From: Aplectana chamaeleonis
Lineage: Eukaryota > Nematoda > Chromadorea > Rhabditida > Cosmocercidae
Direction: 5' to 3'
Length of the DNA stretch: 64,000 bases
Assembly (NCBI GenBank): GCA_029168955.1
Contig: JAPDOI010000427.1
Span: 186,001 to 250,000, forward strand
This document shows positions 48,045-57,849 of the stretch, piece after piece. Under the pieces are notes generated by a model. It did no database searches, was not told where the DNA came from, and worked only from the letters and a program-made list of their open reading frames with translations. A program made the position numbers and the translations under genes. The first letter of the stretch is position 1; every line of letters starts with the position of its first letter.

Positions 48045-48347
48045 TAGTCTACAGCAATGGAAGTAGGACCTGGTGAGGTTGCGGATTCTTCTTAACATAC
48101 TGTAGCCTGATAGTGTTATCACTCATTTTTTCGAAACAACTAAAATTGGTCGGTGAGTTTTGGCTTCCGCTCTCACACTTTCACCTGTTTTCATTGCTTC
48201 CACAGATGTAGACGTATCGATGAACACACAGACTCACCGATCTATCAAAGCTGTTCCGGAAAAATGAGTGATACCACTAACAAACTACCGTACGTTAGGA
48301 CGAGTCCGCAACCTCACCAGGTCCTACTAACATTGCTGTAAACTATA
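48045..48347. repeat. Nested inverted-repeat element (about 303 bp)
   Basis: The arm at 48045-48127 is the reverse complement of 48262-48347 with scattered mismatches; both contain the core GTAGGACCTGGTGAGGTTGC or its complement, and the outermost bases are TATAGT/ACTATA. It behaves as a MITE inserted inside the Mutator-like element. The target duplication is unclear. Confidence 0.72.
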
Positions 48348-48348
48348 G

Positions 48349-48521
48349 GTAGCCTTCATTTCCCTGCTACTCGCACTTCTATTATCACAATCGTAGGTGC
48401 GAAGCGGTTGTTTTTCGGAAATTTCTACTACGAAAATGAAGAAATCATTTTCAAAACCACACCGCTTCCATGATAGTGATACAGAAAAGTGCGAGTAGCA
48501 GGGAGATGGAGGTTACCTCGT
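48349..48521. repeat. Second nested inverted-repeat element (about 170 bp)
   Basis: GGTAGCCTTCATTTCCCTGC at 48348 and its near complement ending at 48520 (core CCCTGCTACTCGCACTT) form ~42-bp arms. Inside them, GAAGCGGTTGTTTT pairs with AAAACCACACCGCTTC. It directly abuts the preceding hairpin element. Confidence 0.65.
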
Positions 48522-49622
48522 AGGTGCAATTGAAGGCATCTTACAAGGGCTATAGTAGTCTTGCCCTTGTATGCAGTGAAGCTTCTTACTGCTCAGTACC
48601 CGTCTGCTGGATCCAAACATCACTTTCGGAGAAATAGTTAAACTTCACACTAAACGAAAGTCTGTAGTAAATATAAACCTCCTCAGACTACCTTTCATAG
48701 GATTTAAATAAAGCCTTAATGGCGAGCTGTAATGGAGAGTCCAAAACGTCCCTGAAGAATGTTCGGCGTATACGTTAAAATTTCGCCCACTTCGTGAATG
48801 AAAGCTATGGAAAAAATTGAGAAACGTTCTGCATCTATACCGCAATATCCTTACAACTACAAAAAGCTCCTATCAACAGGGTCGAGCAGGACTTGATAGC
48901 TTGCTAACGGGGGTGGTAGAAAATTTCGGATTTTTTTCAAGAGGATAGGGCATTTTTGGAACGGAAAAAGAGTGCGTGTTTCTAGAAGAACGAGGTTACA
49001 GAAAATCATGAGAAATTCGTTGTACAAACCACAGGAATATAACTTAGTCAAGGTTTTTCAAACAGTGATGGAGATCGCTTGCGAAAATTCCCCGAACAAA
49101 GTAGAAAATTTAATTCGAAGCATTTTACATGTTAGGAATGTGAAACATTTCAATACAATACCGTTGGGATCGTAGATTTTCCCTAATAAAAAGTTATTAT
49201 AGTCGGCCGTTAATCCGGCAAGAACCTTGCCAGCGGGGTGCTGGACCCTGCCTTTTAGCTCAAGCCCGACTATTTCGTTATTGTTGGTGTATTCGACTTT
49301 TTTCCTGGCTTACACTACGCTCACGACTAGCAGGACACTTAACGCAAGCAAGGAACAAACTGGTATCCAGCGCTCTTTGAATTCCACTTTGATTAGCCCT
49401 TTCTTTCAGTTCTCGTTCTGCCATATTGAGATTGTGACGTAATCTGTGCCAAAATTTCATGATTCTTCGTCAGTACAGTTATTGCTACTATACGGCACTG
49501 CTTTTCACTGACAAGTACACCGCTATGACTGAAAGTAAGGACGGAAACCGTGCTCTGGCGAAGCGCCAGTAGGGGCGCGCCGCGACCGCGCCGCAGTCGA
49601 TCCCGTCGCAAAAAATGCGGCC

Positions 49623-49631
49623 CCATCAAAC
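49623..49631. repeat. 9-bp target-site duplication, right (Mutator-like)
   Basis: CCATCAAAC, exact match to 47677-47685. Confidence 0.9.
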
Positions 49632-49998
49632 TTCACCGTTACACATCTAACCTCAACTGCAGGCGTCACTTTTTCATCAACAGAACTATACCCATTTTTG
49701 AGAACCTTGGTAGGAATCATTCCATTCCTTCCAGCTTTACGTCATTCAAAAATTTCATTCGAGAAAAATTTGAGCTGGCTGATCGTACAAGTAGTCCTTC
49801 CTGACTGGCTGGATAGCTTTTGATTCCTTTATTTAGGTTGATTATTACAGCAATGCGCTTTTCTTTTCTATTCCGCTATGTTGTTTTTTTTCCCTAGTTT
49901 CCATGCTTTCAACTTCCTATGGTTCATTCGTATTTCGTGGTCGTTTTGAACATTGTTTTTGACTACATAGGCTTGCCTATGTAATAAATATATATATG
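49632..49998. other. No gene seen
   Basis: A ~370-bp AT-rich stretch between the Mutator-like element and the next inverted-repeat element. An open frame crosses the Mutator-like right end, but it is formed by the GC-rich terminus and is not supported. It ends in a TATATATATG run before the next element. Confidence 0.45.
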
Positions 49999-50000
49999 TA

Positions 50001-50999
50001 CAGGCCATAATACGGCCAAACACTCACCGTCGGCTGCGGACTTCCGAACTGGACGAGTTTAAGCCGCCGCGGCCTCTATCAGCTGTTCTGGTGGGGTTTT
50101 TCAAAAATATTTAGTTTTCCATTAATTCAGTGGTTTTGTTGATGTTTTTTGAAGTTCTCATTCGTGTTAGGATTAGGAAAACTATTTCTTGATTCAGAAA
50201 TGGCCGGCGGAGTTGAAAAATTCGACAATCGCCCGGAAACTTGGGCAAAAAATATTTTGTTTCTCCCTTTTACCTGAACTGAACATAGCTTTCATATTTA
50301 TAGAATATTACTTGCTGCTTATACTACGATCTAGGTTGCTGTGTTATGTTGATTTCTTTTTATTTCAGGTGATGACAGCCTTTTTTTGCTCCCCAGCCTC
50401 CCGACACACCTAAAATAAAAAAATTAAACATCATATACGGTATGTATAGTTCGGGTAACCAGAAAAGGGATAGCTGCGGACACCTCAGCAGACTGCGCTG
50501 TGTTGCGTGCGCCCACGAGAATTGTGGTGATCGGCCTGCTGAGTGGTCCGCAGCTATCCCTTTCGCGGATACATTCACCATATAATTCTTTATAGAAAAA
50601 TGAAGCTGTTGATTGATTGCTTGAAAAATACAGCAACCCAGATCGTAGTACAAGCAGCAACTAACATTTTATAAATTAGAAAGCTAAGTTCAGTTCAGTT
50701 AGAAAGGAGAAATTTAAAAAAAAACGAGCTTCCGCCCGAATTTCCGGGCGATTTTCACATTTCGCAACTCCGCCGGCCAATCCTGAAACAGAAAATTAGT
50801 TTTCCTGATCCTAGCACGAATGAAAACACCAACAAAACCACTAAATTAATGAATAACATAAAATAATGAGAAAACCAACAGAACAGCTGATCGAGGCCGC
50901 GGCGTTCAAAACTCGTTCAGTTCAGAGCGCGTGCAGCCGTGCAGCCGCGCAGCGCGTGGTCCGCAGCCGACGGTGAGAATTTGGCCGTTTCATGGCCTG
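50001..50999. mobile_element. Long-inverted-repeat (foldback) element, about 1.0 kb
   Basis: Termini CAGGCCAT.../...ATGGCCTG, each flanked by TA (49999-50000 and 51000-51001), suggest a TA target. The arms are about 350 bp each (50001-50345 and 50640-50999) with many small differences; shared landmarks include CTCACCGTCGGCTGCGGA, GCCGCGGCCTC(T/G)ATCAGCTG, CGCCGGCC and ACGATCT(A/G)GGTTGCTG. No transposase. The middle holds a second inverted repeat (50463-50566). The TA target fits a Tc1/mariner-type non-autonomous element, but the very long arms are those of foldback elements. Confidence 0.75.
50463..50566. repeat. Inverted repeat nested in the foldback element
   Basis: AAAGGGATAGCTGCGGAC at about 50463 and GTCCGCAGCTATCCCTTT ending at about 50566 pair, with CTCAGCAG/CTGCTGAG further in and a spacer of about 35 nt. 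A stable hairpin at the turn of the larger palindrome. Confidence 0.7.
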
Positions 51000-51165
51000 T
51001 ACCACCTTGGGCGCAGGATAGAAGTGGGGCGCAGGCTCTCGGTCCGTCATCACGCAGGCAGGCGTGCGATAACCAGAAAGCGTAACCTGTTATTTAATGC
51101 AAGCGGAGAAAAGTCTGCATTGACACTGAGGCAGAGAAAGGTGTTCTGTTTCATCAGACTATTAA

Positions 51166-51648
51166 AGGCAGTGTTCACGATGATTCTCGTTTCCAAGTTT
51201 TCCACTCAAAACAATTCGTTGGCTACCAAGTGTCACCAAAATCACGAAGAAACGGCAAGAAACGCACTAGTTCGTCTTATTTCAGTGACATTATTCTATG
51301 GCCTGGACTAGTTGTCTGGTGGGATGAACATGTTCACGGTGGTTGTCACCGGCAAAAAATGGGACTAATCGAAAATGGAAGAATATTTTGGGCAAAACAG
51401 TATTAGTTAGGGCCCGAAGGAAAGAATGGAGCAATACAGAATGGAGAATTGCAAAAGATGGGTCCACAAAAGATTTCGTTGTCACAACGAACAGTTCCAT
51501 TGATACTTAAGAGGCGGGCTGATACTTGAGGATTTCGTGCCCTTCTGGTGCGTTTTTCTCGAATTCTTCGTCATTTCAGTTCTACTCGGGGGTCAAACAA
51601 TCGATTTAGCGATTAATCTCAAAATCGAAGATTATCGTGAACACTGCC
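51166..51648. mobile_element. TTAA-flanked MITE (483 bp)
   Basis: Starts AGGCAGTGTTCACGAT and ends ATCGTGAACACTGCCT (16 bp perfect, with weaker similarity to about 28 bp), and is flanked on both sides by TTAA (51162-51165, 51649-51652). TTAA duplication is the piggyBac hallmark; a TA target with AAGGCAG ends (Tc1/mariner) would fit equally, because the bases are ambiguous. No coding capacity. Confidence 0.72.
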
Positions 51649-51843
51649 TTTAAGCACCCTCGGCAACTCTGGGCTCCAGAAAGGGGTGGGGGGAAGGAGC
51701 CGCAGGCCCCCGGCCGGTGACCATGCGAAAGCTGTTGGGACTTAGTAGAACAGAAAAATAGCAAAGCTTTGAATTTATTCCCGAAATAACTCATAGAAAG
51801 TTATGCAGGTTCTAATAAAAATAATGAACAATTGAAAATAATT

Positions 51844-52600
51844 TCAGGTATCCTCTGCTTCCGAGTGAAATTTATTTCCGTTCATCGCAAGCGTCTGCGC
51901 GCGTACGCCCTTCTCCCCACACTTTTTCGCTCTATCTGCCTTCCCTCCGCACAAGCACGCGAGGGAACAGAGTAAAGTGTCGTAACAGGCCATGTCGTAC
52001 TGCTGTGAGCGCTGCAATGGATCTGGTGCGTCCAAGCGAGGATGATAGTTCAGAAGGTAGTCAGGAATGAGTTTTTCTGCTCTTCCGCTACCTCCTAGCG
52101 ACTTTACAGTGTCACTCTCTATCAAATAGGAATTTACTTCTATCCTCATTCCGCTCCCTTCGAGTTCAGCATTGAGACGTTGCCAGCGAAAAACGAAGAC
52201 CACAAACAAGCTCTCTTCGTTTTAGACAGCTTCAGAAACAGAGGCCAAATGATGCAGTGTAGCGTTAACATGTTGCAGTACGATGAATGTTCGAGCATCT
52301 GTCATCACCCAAAGGGCTTTTCGCATTTTCGTAGTGGCATCAAGATTCAAATGAAGTCTTCTCAGACTTTCAAGTAGTACAGGATAGTTGCTGAGAATAT
52401 TCTGGACAGATGACTGCAAACTGGCAGCCCAGCGTACACGGTGCAGCATCGTCATTTGGAGGAATCGAAAATTCATTTCCTTCGCAAAAGATCAGTAGGT
52501 GGATCTTCCATGAATTCTCATTGGAGAACCGAATAAGAAAAGCATTTCTATCACTAAGGCTTGATCGAGGTTCATGGTATACCCTTTTTGCGCGGTAGTC
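51844..52600 (-). pseudogene. Second hAT transposase, C-terminal half, decayed
   Basis: Minus-strand frames in order from about 52600: VCGAHKLNLVTTAQKGYTMN (the HCxxHxLxL-type region of hAT transposases); FLQMTMLHRVRWAASLQSSV, ILSNYPVLLESLRRLHLNLD, TDARTFIVLQHVNATLHHLA; then after a break RIEVNSYLIESDTVKSLGGS and RAEKLIPDYLLNYHPRLDAP. It is homologous to the hAT remnant at 42613-43469 (SHGRNIYKGVAKAM against IHGRSTY..FAKEM). Frame changes near 52600, 52480 and 52210 show decay. Confidence 0.78.
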
Positions 52601-53690
52601 ACCAGGTTCAATTTGTGAGCTCCGCAAACTGAGAGAACGAGATTATTCCTTTGTATGTCCCCATACTCTGTTTTTGATTTGAGCCTTCAGCAATCCATAG
52701 AAGCCTTGGATCCGACCCGCCATTACTGAAGCTCCATCGCTCAAGAGTGAGACCAGGCGACTCATAAAGAAACTCCATGGGGTCATAGAGAGACCGGGCT
52801 GCTGTGCCCAGGGGGTCAATCCAATCAAATGCTCTCATAAGGCATGTAAGATGTCTTCTCCAGATTCACTTTCGACTTCTACGAGGGCGAGATGGAAAGT
52901 CATGAGACGACTGACGGGAGGTACAGTTCTCAGCAAAAACAGAATCCATTTCACTCCATTACCTGTGGTACCATCCGCTAAAATAGAAGTGGGCTAGTCG
53001 TTATCGAGGACATATGTGAGGAGATCGTGTTTCATATTAATGGCGAACTGCTTGATCATAAATGTAGCACTTCTTGCGTCGTAATGAGCTTCCGAAGCAA
53101 TCGCTCCCGTCTTCATTGTTGTTATAAGGAGTGGAAATTGTTTGGCAAAAGAAAATCCCTCCTTGGCTATTATGTATGCTATAGTAGTTGATGTAATTGT
53201 AGCTCCTGTTGCTTTCTTCAGTTCGTTGTTCTGGTGGTCCAAGAATCTATCGTGGTTTACTTTGTGCTGGCCACGCGAATTACGTCGCCTGTGAGTTTGT
53301 CGCCACATCTCCATGCCTGCTTTTGGGTCGACGTAGTCATGAATTAGTATTTTGAAACAATACACGACGTCATATCCGAAATAGTTTTTATCGACGTCCT
53401 TGGGTGGTTGCTCTGCGATGATGCGACCGGTGTGAGTTCCTTCGCTACCTCTCAGTGATCTTTATGATTGAGATGTAGCTGAAGAATATGGAGCCTCTGT
53501 TGTTGCACTTCCGTATTGTGCACACAAATCGAAATTCGAAGTAGCGTCGTAAACCTCTTCTCCGTTTGAATCCATATCAACATGATCATCACTCTCGTCT
53601 TTTTTTAGAACACGTTGACGATTATCGCAAAGCTTGCAACAAAAGAAGCCGGCCTTGGGGCGGCTCCGGTCCTCGCAGTACTCCAGTCAT
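52601..53690 (-). pseudogene. Second hAT transposase, central DDE-bearing part
   Basis: In order on the minus strand: VVYCFKILIHDYVDPKAGME; EGFSFAKQFPLLITTMKTGA and HYDARSATFMIKQFAINMKH; LTYVLDND, a stop, then TSILADGTTGNGVKWILFLL (the position of the first catalytic Asp in hAT proteins, TS.L.D.T); ALVEVESESGEDILHALLRA; and LVSLLSDGASVMAGRIQGFY (the second conserved Asp, SDGASVMxGxxxG). At least one stop (about 52995) and one frameshift (near 52760) interrupt it. The closest familiar pattern is KIAA1586-type hAT proteins. Confidence 0.8.
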
Positions 53691-54230
53691 TTGCAGTCTT
53701 TAACCACGGCTTCTATGAACACATTCGAAAATGGAATGTTCCTGACACGTATGCGTTGTAGCCGTGATCGGAAGCGCAGGTCCTCGTTGTTATAGCGGTA
53801 TATTCCGTAACGATTCGCGACGTCCATTTTGATCATTTCGCTTTCCTCTTCAGCCATCTCGTTTTTTTCTCGAATTGATCTCAGTATATTAACAACCAAG
53901 TTTTCGAGAGCTTCGAAATGTATGTCGTCACGCGCAGAGTGGGCATCGACTTTGCTTTCAATCCTCGCCATAGCTTTACAAAAAGCATTGTCAGTCTTTT
54001 TTGAGAGCTGGTTGGGATCCACTACCACAGGAGCCGCTTGTGTAGCAGAAGTGATAAGGCTTGTAGTTGTTTCTGGAGTAGGATCTTGATTTGGAGACTC
54101 AGGGGAGGTGTAGGTGTTTGCGGAAGATAAGGAGGAGAGTGTTGATGTGGGGACGCCGAATCCTGTGGAGGTGAAAGCGGAGGAGAAGCAGCAGGATTTT
54201 CATACGGAAAATGTTGAGGCGAGTCCAATA
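53691..54230 (-). pseudogene. Second hAT transposase, N-terminal coiled-coil/Pro-rich part
   Basis: 54028-53687 reads AFCKAMARIESKVDAHSARD, FEALENLVVNILRSIREKNE and SEMIKMDVANRYGIYRYNNE, a coiled-coil-like stretch, then a TGA. In the same frame it continues as RPKAGFFCCKLCDNRQRVLK, possibly a degenerate zinc-binding module. Upstream, about 54228-54029, is Pro/Ser-rich (PYENPAASPPLSPPQDSASP). These pieces precede the transposase core in the same orientation, so they are probably its N terminus. I could not find CAGGG-type ends for this copy. Confidence 0.5.
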
Positions 54231-54385
54231 AATGGAAGGCATCATCGTCTGCCCGATTGTCGTCGTTGGGACAACTCGTTCACGAGTTGACCTCATAGAT
54301 CGTTGGAGATTCGCAAGCGTTTGGAGTTCCCGGACTTTGTGCTGCAATATGTAGTAAGACTGTTCACAAAAAATTTACATATGCT

Positions 54386-54517
54386 GCCAAGATGTCGTAC
54401 GTTCACGCCGTGGCAGTGTGGAGGAAAGAAGATCACTTCTATGCAAACCGACGTCACCCCTTCCACGAAGAGGGTTTTTGTCATGGGAGAGGTGCTGGCC
54501 GGCCGCGTCTCTCCTTC
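54386..54517 (+). mobile_element. J family 5'-end fragment (left part of a split copy)
   Basis: Starts GCTGCCAAGATGTCGTACG, the conserved J 5' end, followed by the leader with the frame MSYVHAVAVWRKEDHFYANR. It stops at TCTCCTTC (54510-54517), where a minus-strand K element begins. The rest of the same J copy resumes at 55298 with TCTCCTTCGGATTCTCC. Confidence 0.85.
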
Positions 54518-55297
54518 TTCTTCTTGTCAGCCATGAACAGAGCTTCGCATCAGAGGCGTAGAAAGCTAGCCACCTCACACGGCTTATACCATAGATCTCG
54601 AGCAGACAAGGTTGTAGGCCTGGCCGGACATGAAAATAGATGCAATGAATCACGTCCAGCACATTCACAATCGGGGCATTTATCTGGGACTGACTGATCA
54701 ATCCGATGAGTGCAGGCCTTTAGATATCTGGAGTGACCGCATCGCAGACCAGCGAGGATTGTTCGGGTACGTCTTGGTAGTCCAGGGGCGGCATGCACGT
54801 ACGCGGCGGGTTAGGTTAGGGTTAGGCAGGGTTTGAAGCGTCGGCGCGTTTGATGATAGCGGCGCGAGGGCTGAAAGGGGTTAGGCTAGCACTGCAAAAT
54901 CTTTCCCTCGCAAACCCTACCTAGGAGGGTGGGGCAGCCGAAACCCCGTTGAGACCCCAACTATTGATTATCTCCAGCACTCGCACAGCAATCATTAAAC
55001 GCGCCGACGCCCCAAACCCTGCCTAACCCCAACCTAACCCGCCGCGCACGTGCATGCCGCCCCAGCTTCGCTGTCGTCGACTCGTGGAGGCACGCCGCCA
55101 TAGATTAAGTTGGGCTGAGCATCAGACAGGTACTCTGCCACGGACCGCGTATGCTCAGCCATCTGGAGTCTTCTTCGTGATAGCTCGGATGTAGCCAATC
55201 GTTGTTGATCTACTGCAGACAGGGAAGCACTGAGCGGCGTGCGTATGATTCTTGGGTGAGGGCCAGACGACAGAAGATGGTAATTTGGATGGTAATT
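54518..55297 (-). mobile_element. K family non-LTR retrotransposon, 5'-truncated copy
   Basis: A minus-strand insertion bounded by the 8-bp direct repeat TCTCCTTC (54510-54517 and 55298-55305), with a GAAGAAGAA tail at the 54518 end. It encodes the polymerase C terminus: QRLATSELSRRRLQMAEHTR, then NLIYGGVPPRVDDSEAG, then after the MITE LPRRTRTILAGLRCGHSRYL, THRIDQSVPDKCPDCECAGR, SLHLFSCPARPTTLSARDLW and EVASFLRL. It is interrupted by a 277-bp miniature element at 54786-55062; discounting it restores the frame. Same family as the K fragment at 42099-42603. Confidence 0.87.
54786..55062. mobile_element. 277-bp MITE with 3-bp CAG duplication
   Basis: Ends GGGCGGCATGCACGT and ACGTGCATGCCGCCC are perfectly inverted; the arms extend about 75 bp with few differences and contain GCGGGTTAGGTT and TTAGGCAGGGTTTG. 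Flanking CAG at 54783-54785 and 55063-55065 is the duplicated target. Three-base duplications with GGG-type ends point to PIF/Harbinger, although the usual target there is TWA. It sits within the coding region of the K fragment. Confidence 0.85.
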
Positions 55298-55803
55298 TCT
55301 CCTTCGGATTCTCCTGCTAAGGGCCGGCGTGGAGAGGAATCCTGGACCCGCTCAGAAGTAGCTATGCGCCACGCGCGGCAAGGATGTTACCTGGAGAGAT
55401 AGCAGCGTCCAGTTCTTCGGATGCCGAAGGTGAGTGCATCTCTCCTGTTCGGGTCTCAGTTCTGTGAGGCATCATAACTCTGCTTTTCGCTGTGTTTAAT
55501 GCTCTTCACCGACCAACTCTGATTCCTTTCCTCAAATCGCCCCCTTGCCATTGTACATATCAATCTTAACGGCCTTCGCGCCAAACTTTCTGAGCTCTCT
55601 CTCTCTTCGCACGTACTAACAATCCAGACGTAATCATGGTTCAAGAAACCAAGCTCTCTCCATCACCTACCCGTCCTCATCCTGATATCCCGGGCTACAC
55701 TGCCTTCCATGCTCCAAGGTCAGCTCTTGGCGGAGAAGTTTCAACCAACCTTTTATCTTCTCTCCCCTCCCACCTCATACCCAACTTCCCTACGGATAGT
55801 ACT
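55298..55803 (+). pseudogene. J family fragment: 2A/PHD and start of endonuclease
   Basis: Continuation of the J copy whose 5' end is at 54386-54517. By frame-hopping, it encodes RAGVERNPGPAQK, a stop, a damaged PHD finger (VHLSCSGLSSVRH), then MVQETKLSPSPTRPHPDIPG, FHAPRSALGGE and LLSSLPSHLIPNFPTDSTL. It is cut at about 55803 by another J 3' end in the opposite strand. Several stops and shifts; inactive. Confidence 0.8.
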
Positions 55804-55887
55804 CTTCTTCTTCTTTGCAGCCACATAGAGGGTTCTTTCATAGGCGGAGGAACTGGGCGACCAGTAGTGGATTCGTGCATAGGTCCA
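55804..55887 (-). mobile_element. J family 3' terminus (84 bp), minus strand
   Basis: TTCTTCTTCTTTGCAGCCAC on the plus strand is the J 3' end with GAA tail, followed by sequence matching 33493-33578 (encoding NPLLVAQF and the stop). The similarity stops at ATAGGTCCAG, where a plus-strand J 5' end begins two bases later. It may belong with the minus-strand fragment at 57510-57848, split by the J copy between them. Confidence 0.82.
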
Positions 55888-55888
55888 G

Positions 55889-57509
55889 AGCTGACGAGAT
55901 GTCATACGTTCGTGCCGTGGCAGTGTGGAGGGAAGAAGATCGCCTTCGTGCAAACCGACGTCATCCCCTCCACAAAGAGGGTTTTTGTCAAGGGAGAGGA
56001 GAGGTGCTGGCCGGCCGCAGCTCTCCTTCGGATTCTCCTGCAAAGGGCCAGCGTGGAGAGGAATCCTGGACCCGCTCAGAAGTACATATGCGCCACGTGC
56101 GGCAAGGATGTTACCTGGAGACATACCAGCGTCCAGTGCTTCGAATGGACGCTGGTATGTCTCCTGGTCGGCAAACGTCGTTCCGCTGCCCAAGCCTGGC
56201 AAACCCCAAGCTTCAGTCAAGGAATATCGGCCCATTAGCTTGTTGTCTTCTTTTGCTAAAGTAGCTGAAAAGCTGCTCGTCAAAGACCTGGCCGAACACA
56301 ACGAGAGACAGGTGTTTCAGCATGGATTCAGAAGACTGCATTCCACCACGACAGCTTTGTTAGAAATTACTAGCTATACAATTGATGGTTTCAACGCCTA
56401 TAAGCCGCAGAGAACTGTTGCAGTTGCCTTGGATCTCACCAAGGCCTTCGACACTGTGAATCTTGGCATCTTATCAAACAACTTACTGGAGTCATTAATC
56501 CCGCCATGGCAAAAGCGCTGGATAGCTGCATTCACTAATGGAAGACGGGCTAGAGTGATGTTCCAGAATCATGCCTCAAACAGCATTCCGATTGCAGCTG
56601 GAGTCCCACAGGGCGGCGTATTGTCGCCTGCTCTCTTCAGTCTGTACCTCGAAGATATGCCCGCCCCTCCCCAAAATATCAAGGTGGTCGCTTACGCTGA
56701 TGATATGGCTGTCTTGTGTCGTGATCGGGACATAAATGTGGCCGCCGCTAAGATTAACGGGTACTTGACCACACTGAAAAGCTTCTTCGACCGCAAAATG
56801 CTGAAGATTTCTGCGTCAAAGTCATCGGTATCCGTACTCACAACAGACCCATCTGAACACAGCGCACATCCGTATGTCGTATGGAATGGAGATCATTTGC
56901 CTGCCGCCCGCTTCCCAAAACTTCTCGGACTCGTGCTCGATCCATCGCTCAAGTTCCATAAGAACACGGAACAGAAGCAGGGTATCGTTAAAGCGAAGCT
57001 TAACGTGCTTAGAGCCCTGGGCGTTACAACATGGGGTAGTAGCAAAGAAACCATTATTACGACGTATAAAGCGATTCTCCAGCCTGCACTAGAATACGGC
57101 GCACCAGTTTGGCAGCATCTAGTTTCGGAATCCTCTTGGTCTAAGATGCAACGCATACAGAATGCGGCTTTTCGAATCGCCACCGGACGTGCAAGAAGTT
57201 CCCCGGTCGATCACTTGCATGCTGAGACCCGCTTATTACCAGTAAGAGAGCACTGTGAGCTCCAGGCCCAACAATTTTTCATTAACATTGTCAAACAACC
57301 AAATCACCTCTCTTGGAGAGTGCTAAACCCCGTCAGAGAAAGAAAGATCAGAAAGCCATTCGCCGATGCTCCCAGCAAAGTCAATCTGCAAAGATGGCAC
57401 GACTCACAGCAAGAAAGACTCAATGCTGCGCTGTGGCCATTCTACCATGCTTATGTCCTACGTCAGCAAAATAGACAGCAGCAAATCAGATGTCTGCCCG
57501 GACTGCGGC
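55889..57509 (+). pseudogene. J family copy, rearranged (5' end plus reverse transcriptase)
   Basis: Begins GCTGACGAGATGTCATACG (5' end), reads the 2A motif RASVERNPGP and the first half of the PHD finger (CATCGKDVTWRHTSVQCF). It then reaches a 19-bp foldback (56117-56135 against 56146-56164) and jumps straight into the polymerase: VVPLPKPGKPQASVKEYRPI, ALDLTKAFDTVNLGILSNNL, GVPQGGVLSPALFSLYLED, KVVAYADDMAVLC, PALEYGAPVWQHLVSESSW. The endonuclease is missing entirely. A further deletion near 57420 (DSQQERL to CGHSTMLM) removes part of the C terminus. It ends abruptly at CPDCGC, where a minus-strand J fragment starts. Catalytic YADD is retained. Confidence 0.9.
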
Positions 57510-57848
57510 TGCCGAGTTGAGACTCTGAGGTGCAGACGGAGGGCGGTATATCTCTAGTATAGGATTTATGACCGCCTTCTCAAGATGACACCGTACTAAC
57601 TTGGTGTGCTCCTCGCACAAAAGACGGAGTCGTTCTTGCTGTGAGTCATGCCATCTTTGCAAATTAGCTTTGTTTGGAGCATCGGCAAATGGCTTCCTTA
57701 TACTTCTCTCTCTCTCTCTAACGAGGTTAAGCACTCTCCACGATGGGTGGTTTGGTTGCTCTATAATGTTATTGCGGAATTGCTTGGCCTGGAGCTGACA
57801 GTGCTTCTTCACTGGTAATAGACGGGCCTCAGCTGGATCTCTACCCAT
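57510..57848 (-). pseudogene. J family fragment, minus strand
   Basis: The minus strand reads EARLLPVKKHCQLQAKQFRN, NIIEQPNHPSWRVLN, RSIRKPFADAPNKANLQRWH and REEH-type CEEHTKLVRCHLEK. It matches 33757-34070 of the inner J copy. It abuts the plus-strand J copy that carries the same region at 57225-57420, producing an inverted duplication. It could be the rest of the minus element whose 3' end is at 55804; about 175 bp of the element is missing between the two pieces. Confidence 0.82.
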
Positions 57849-57849
57849 A

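Larger units (their letters stand above)
47686..49622. mobile_element. Non-autonomous Mutator-like element (1.94 kb)
   Basis: Inverted termini of about 81 bp (47686-47766 and 49542-49622) match with about two differences. They start GGCTGCATTTTTTGCGAC on the left and GGCCGCATTTTTTGCGAC (reverse strand) on the right, and are GC-rich inside (GGCGCGGTCGCGGCGCGC). A 9-bp duplication (CCATCAAAC) flanks the element. Long inverted ends with 9-bp duplications fit the Mutator superfamily. No transposase is encoded; the interior has only short open frames plus two smaller hairpin elements. Superfamily assignment rests on duplication and terminus length alone. Confidence 0.85.

Noticed and set aside
49181..49275. 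Structured RNA suggested by GCCGTTAATCCGGC and GCAAGAACCTTGCC
   Set aside because: Only short local stems inside the Mutator-like element; no match to a known RNA family could be recognised.
54800..55045. Interstitial telomere repeat (TTAGG/TTAGGC-like)
   Set aside because: Only a few degenerate units occur, symmetrically in the two arms of a MITE; no tandem telomere tract.
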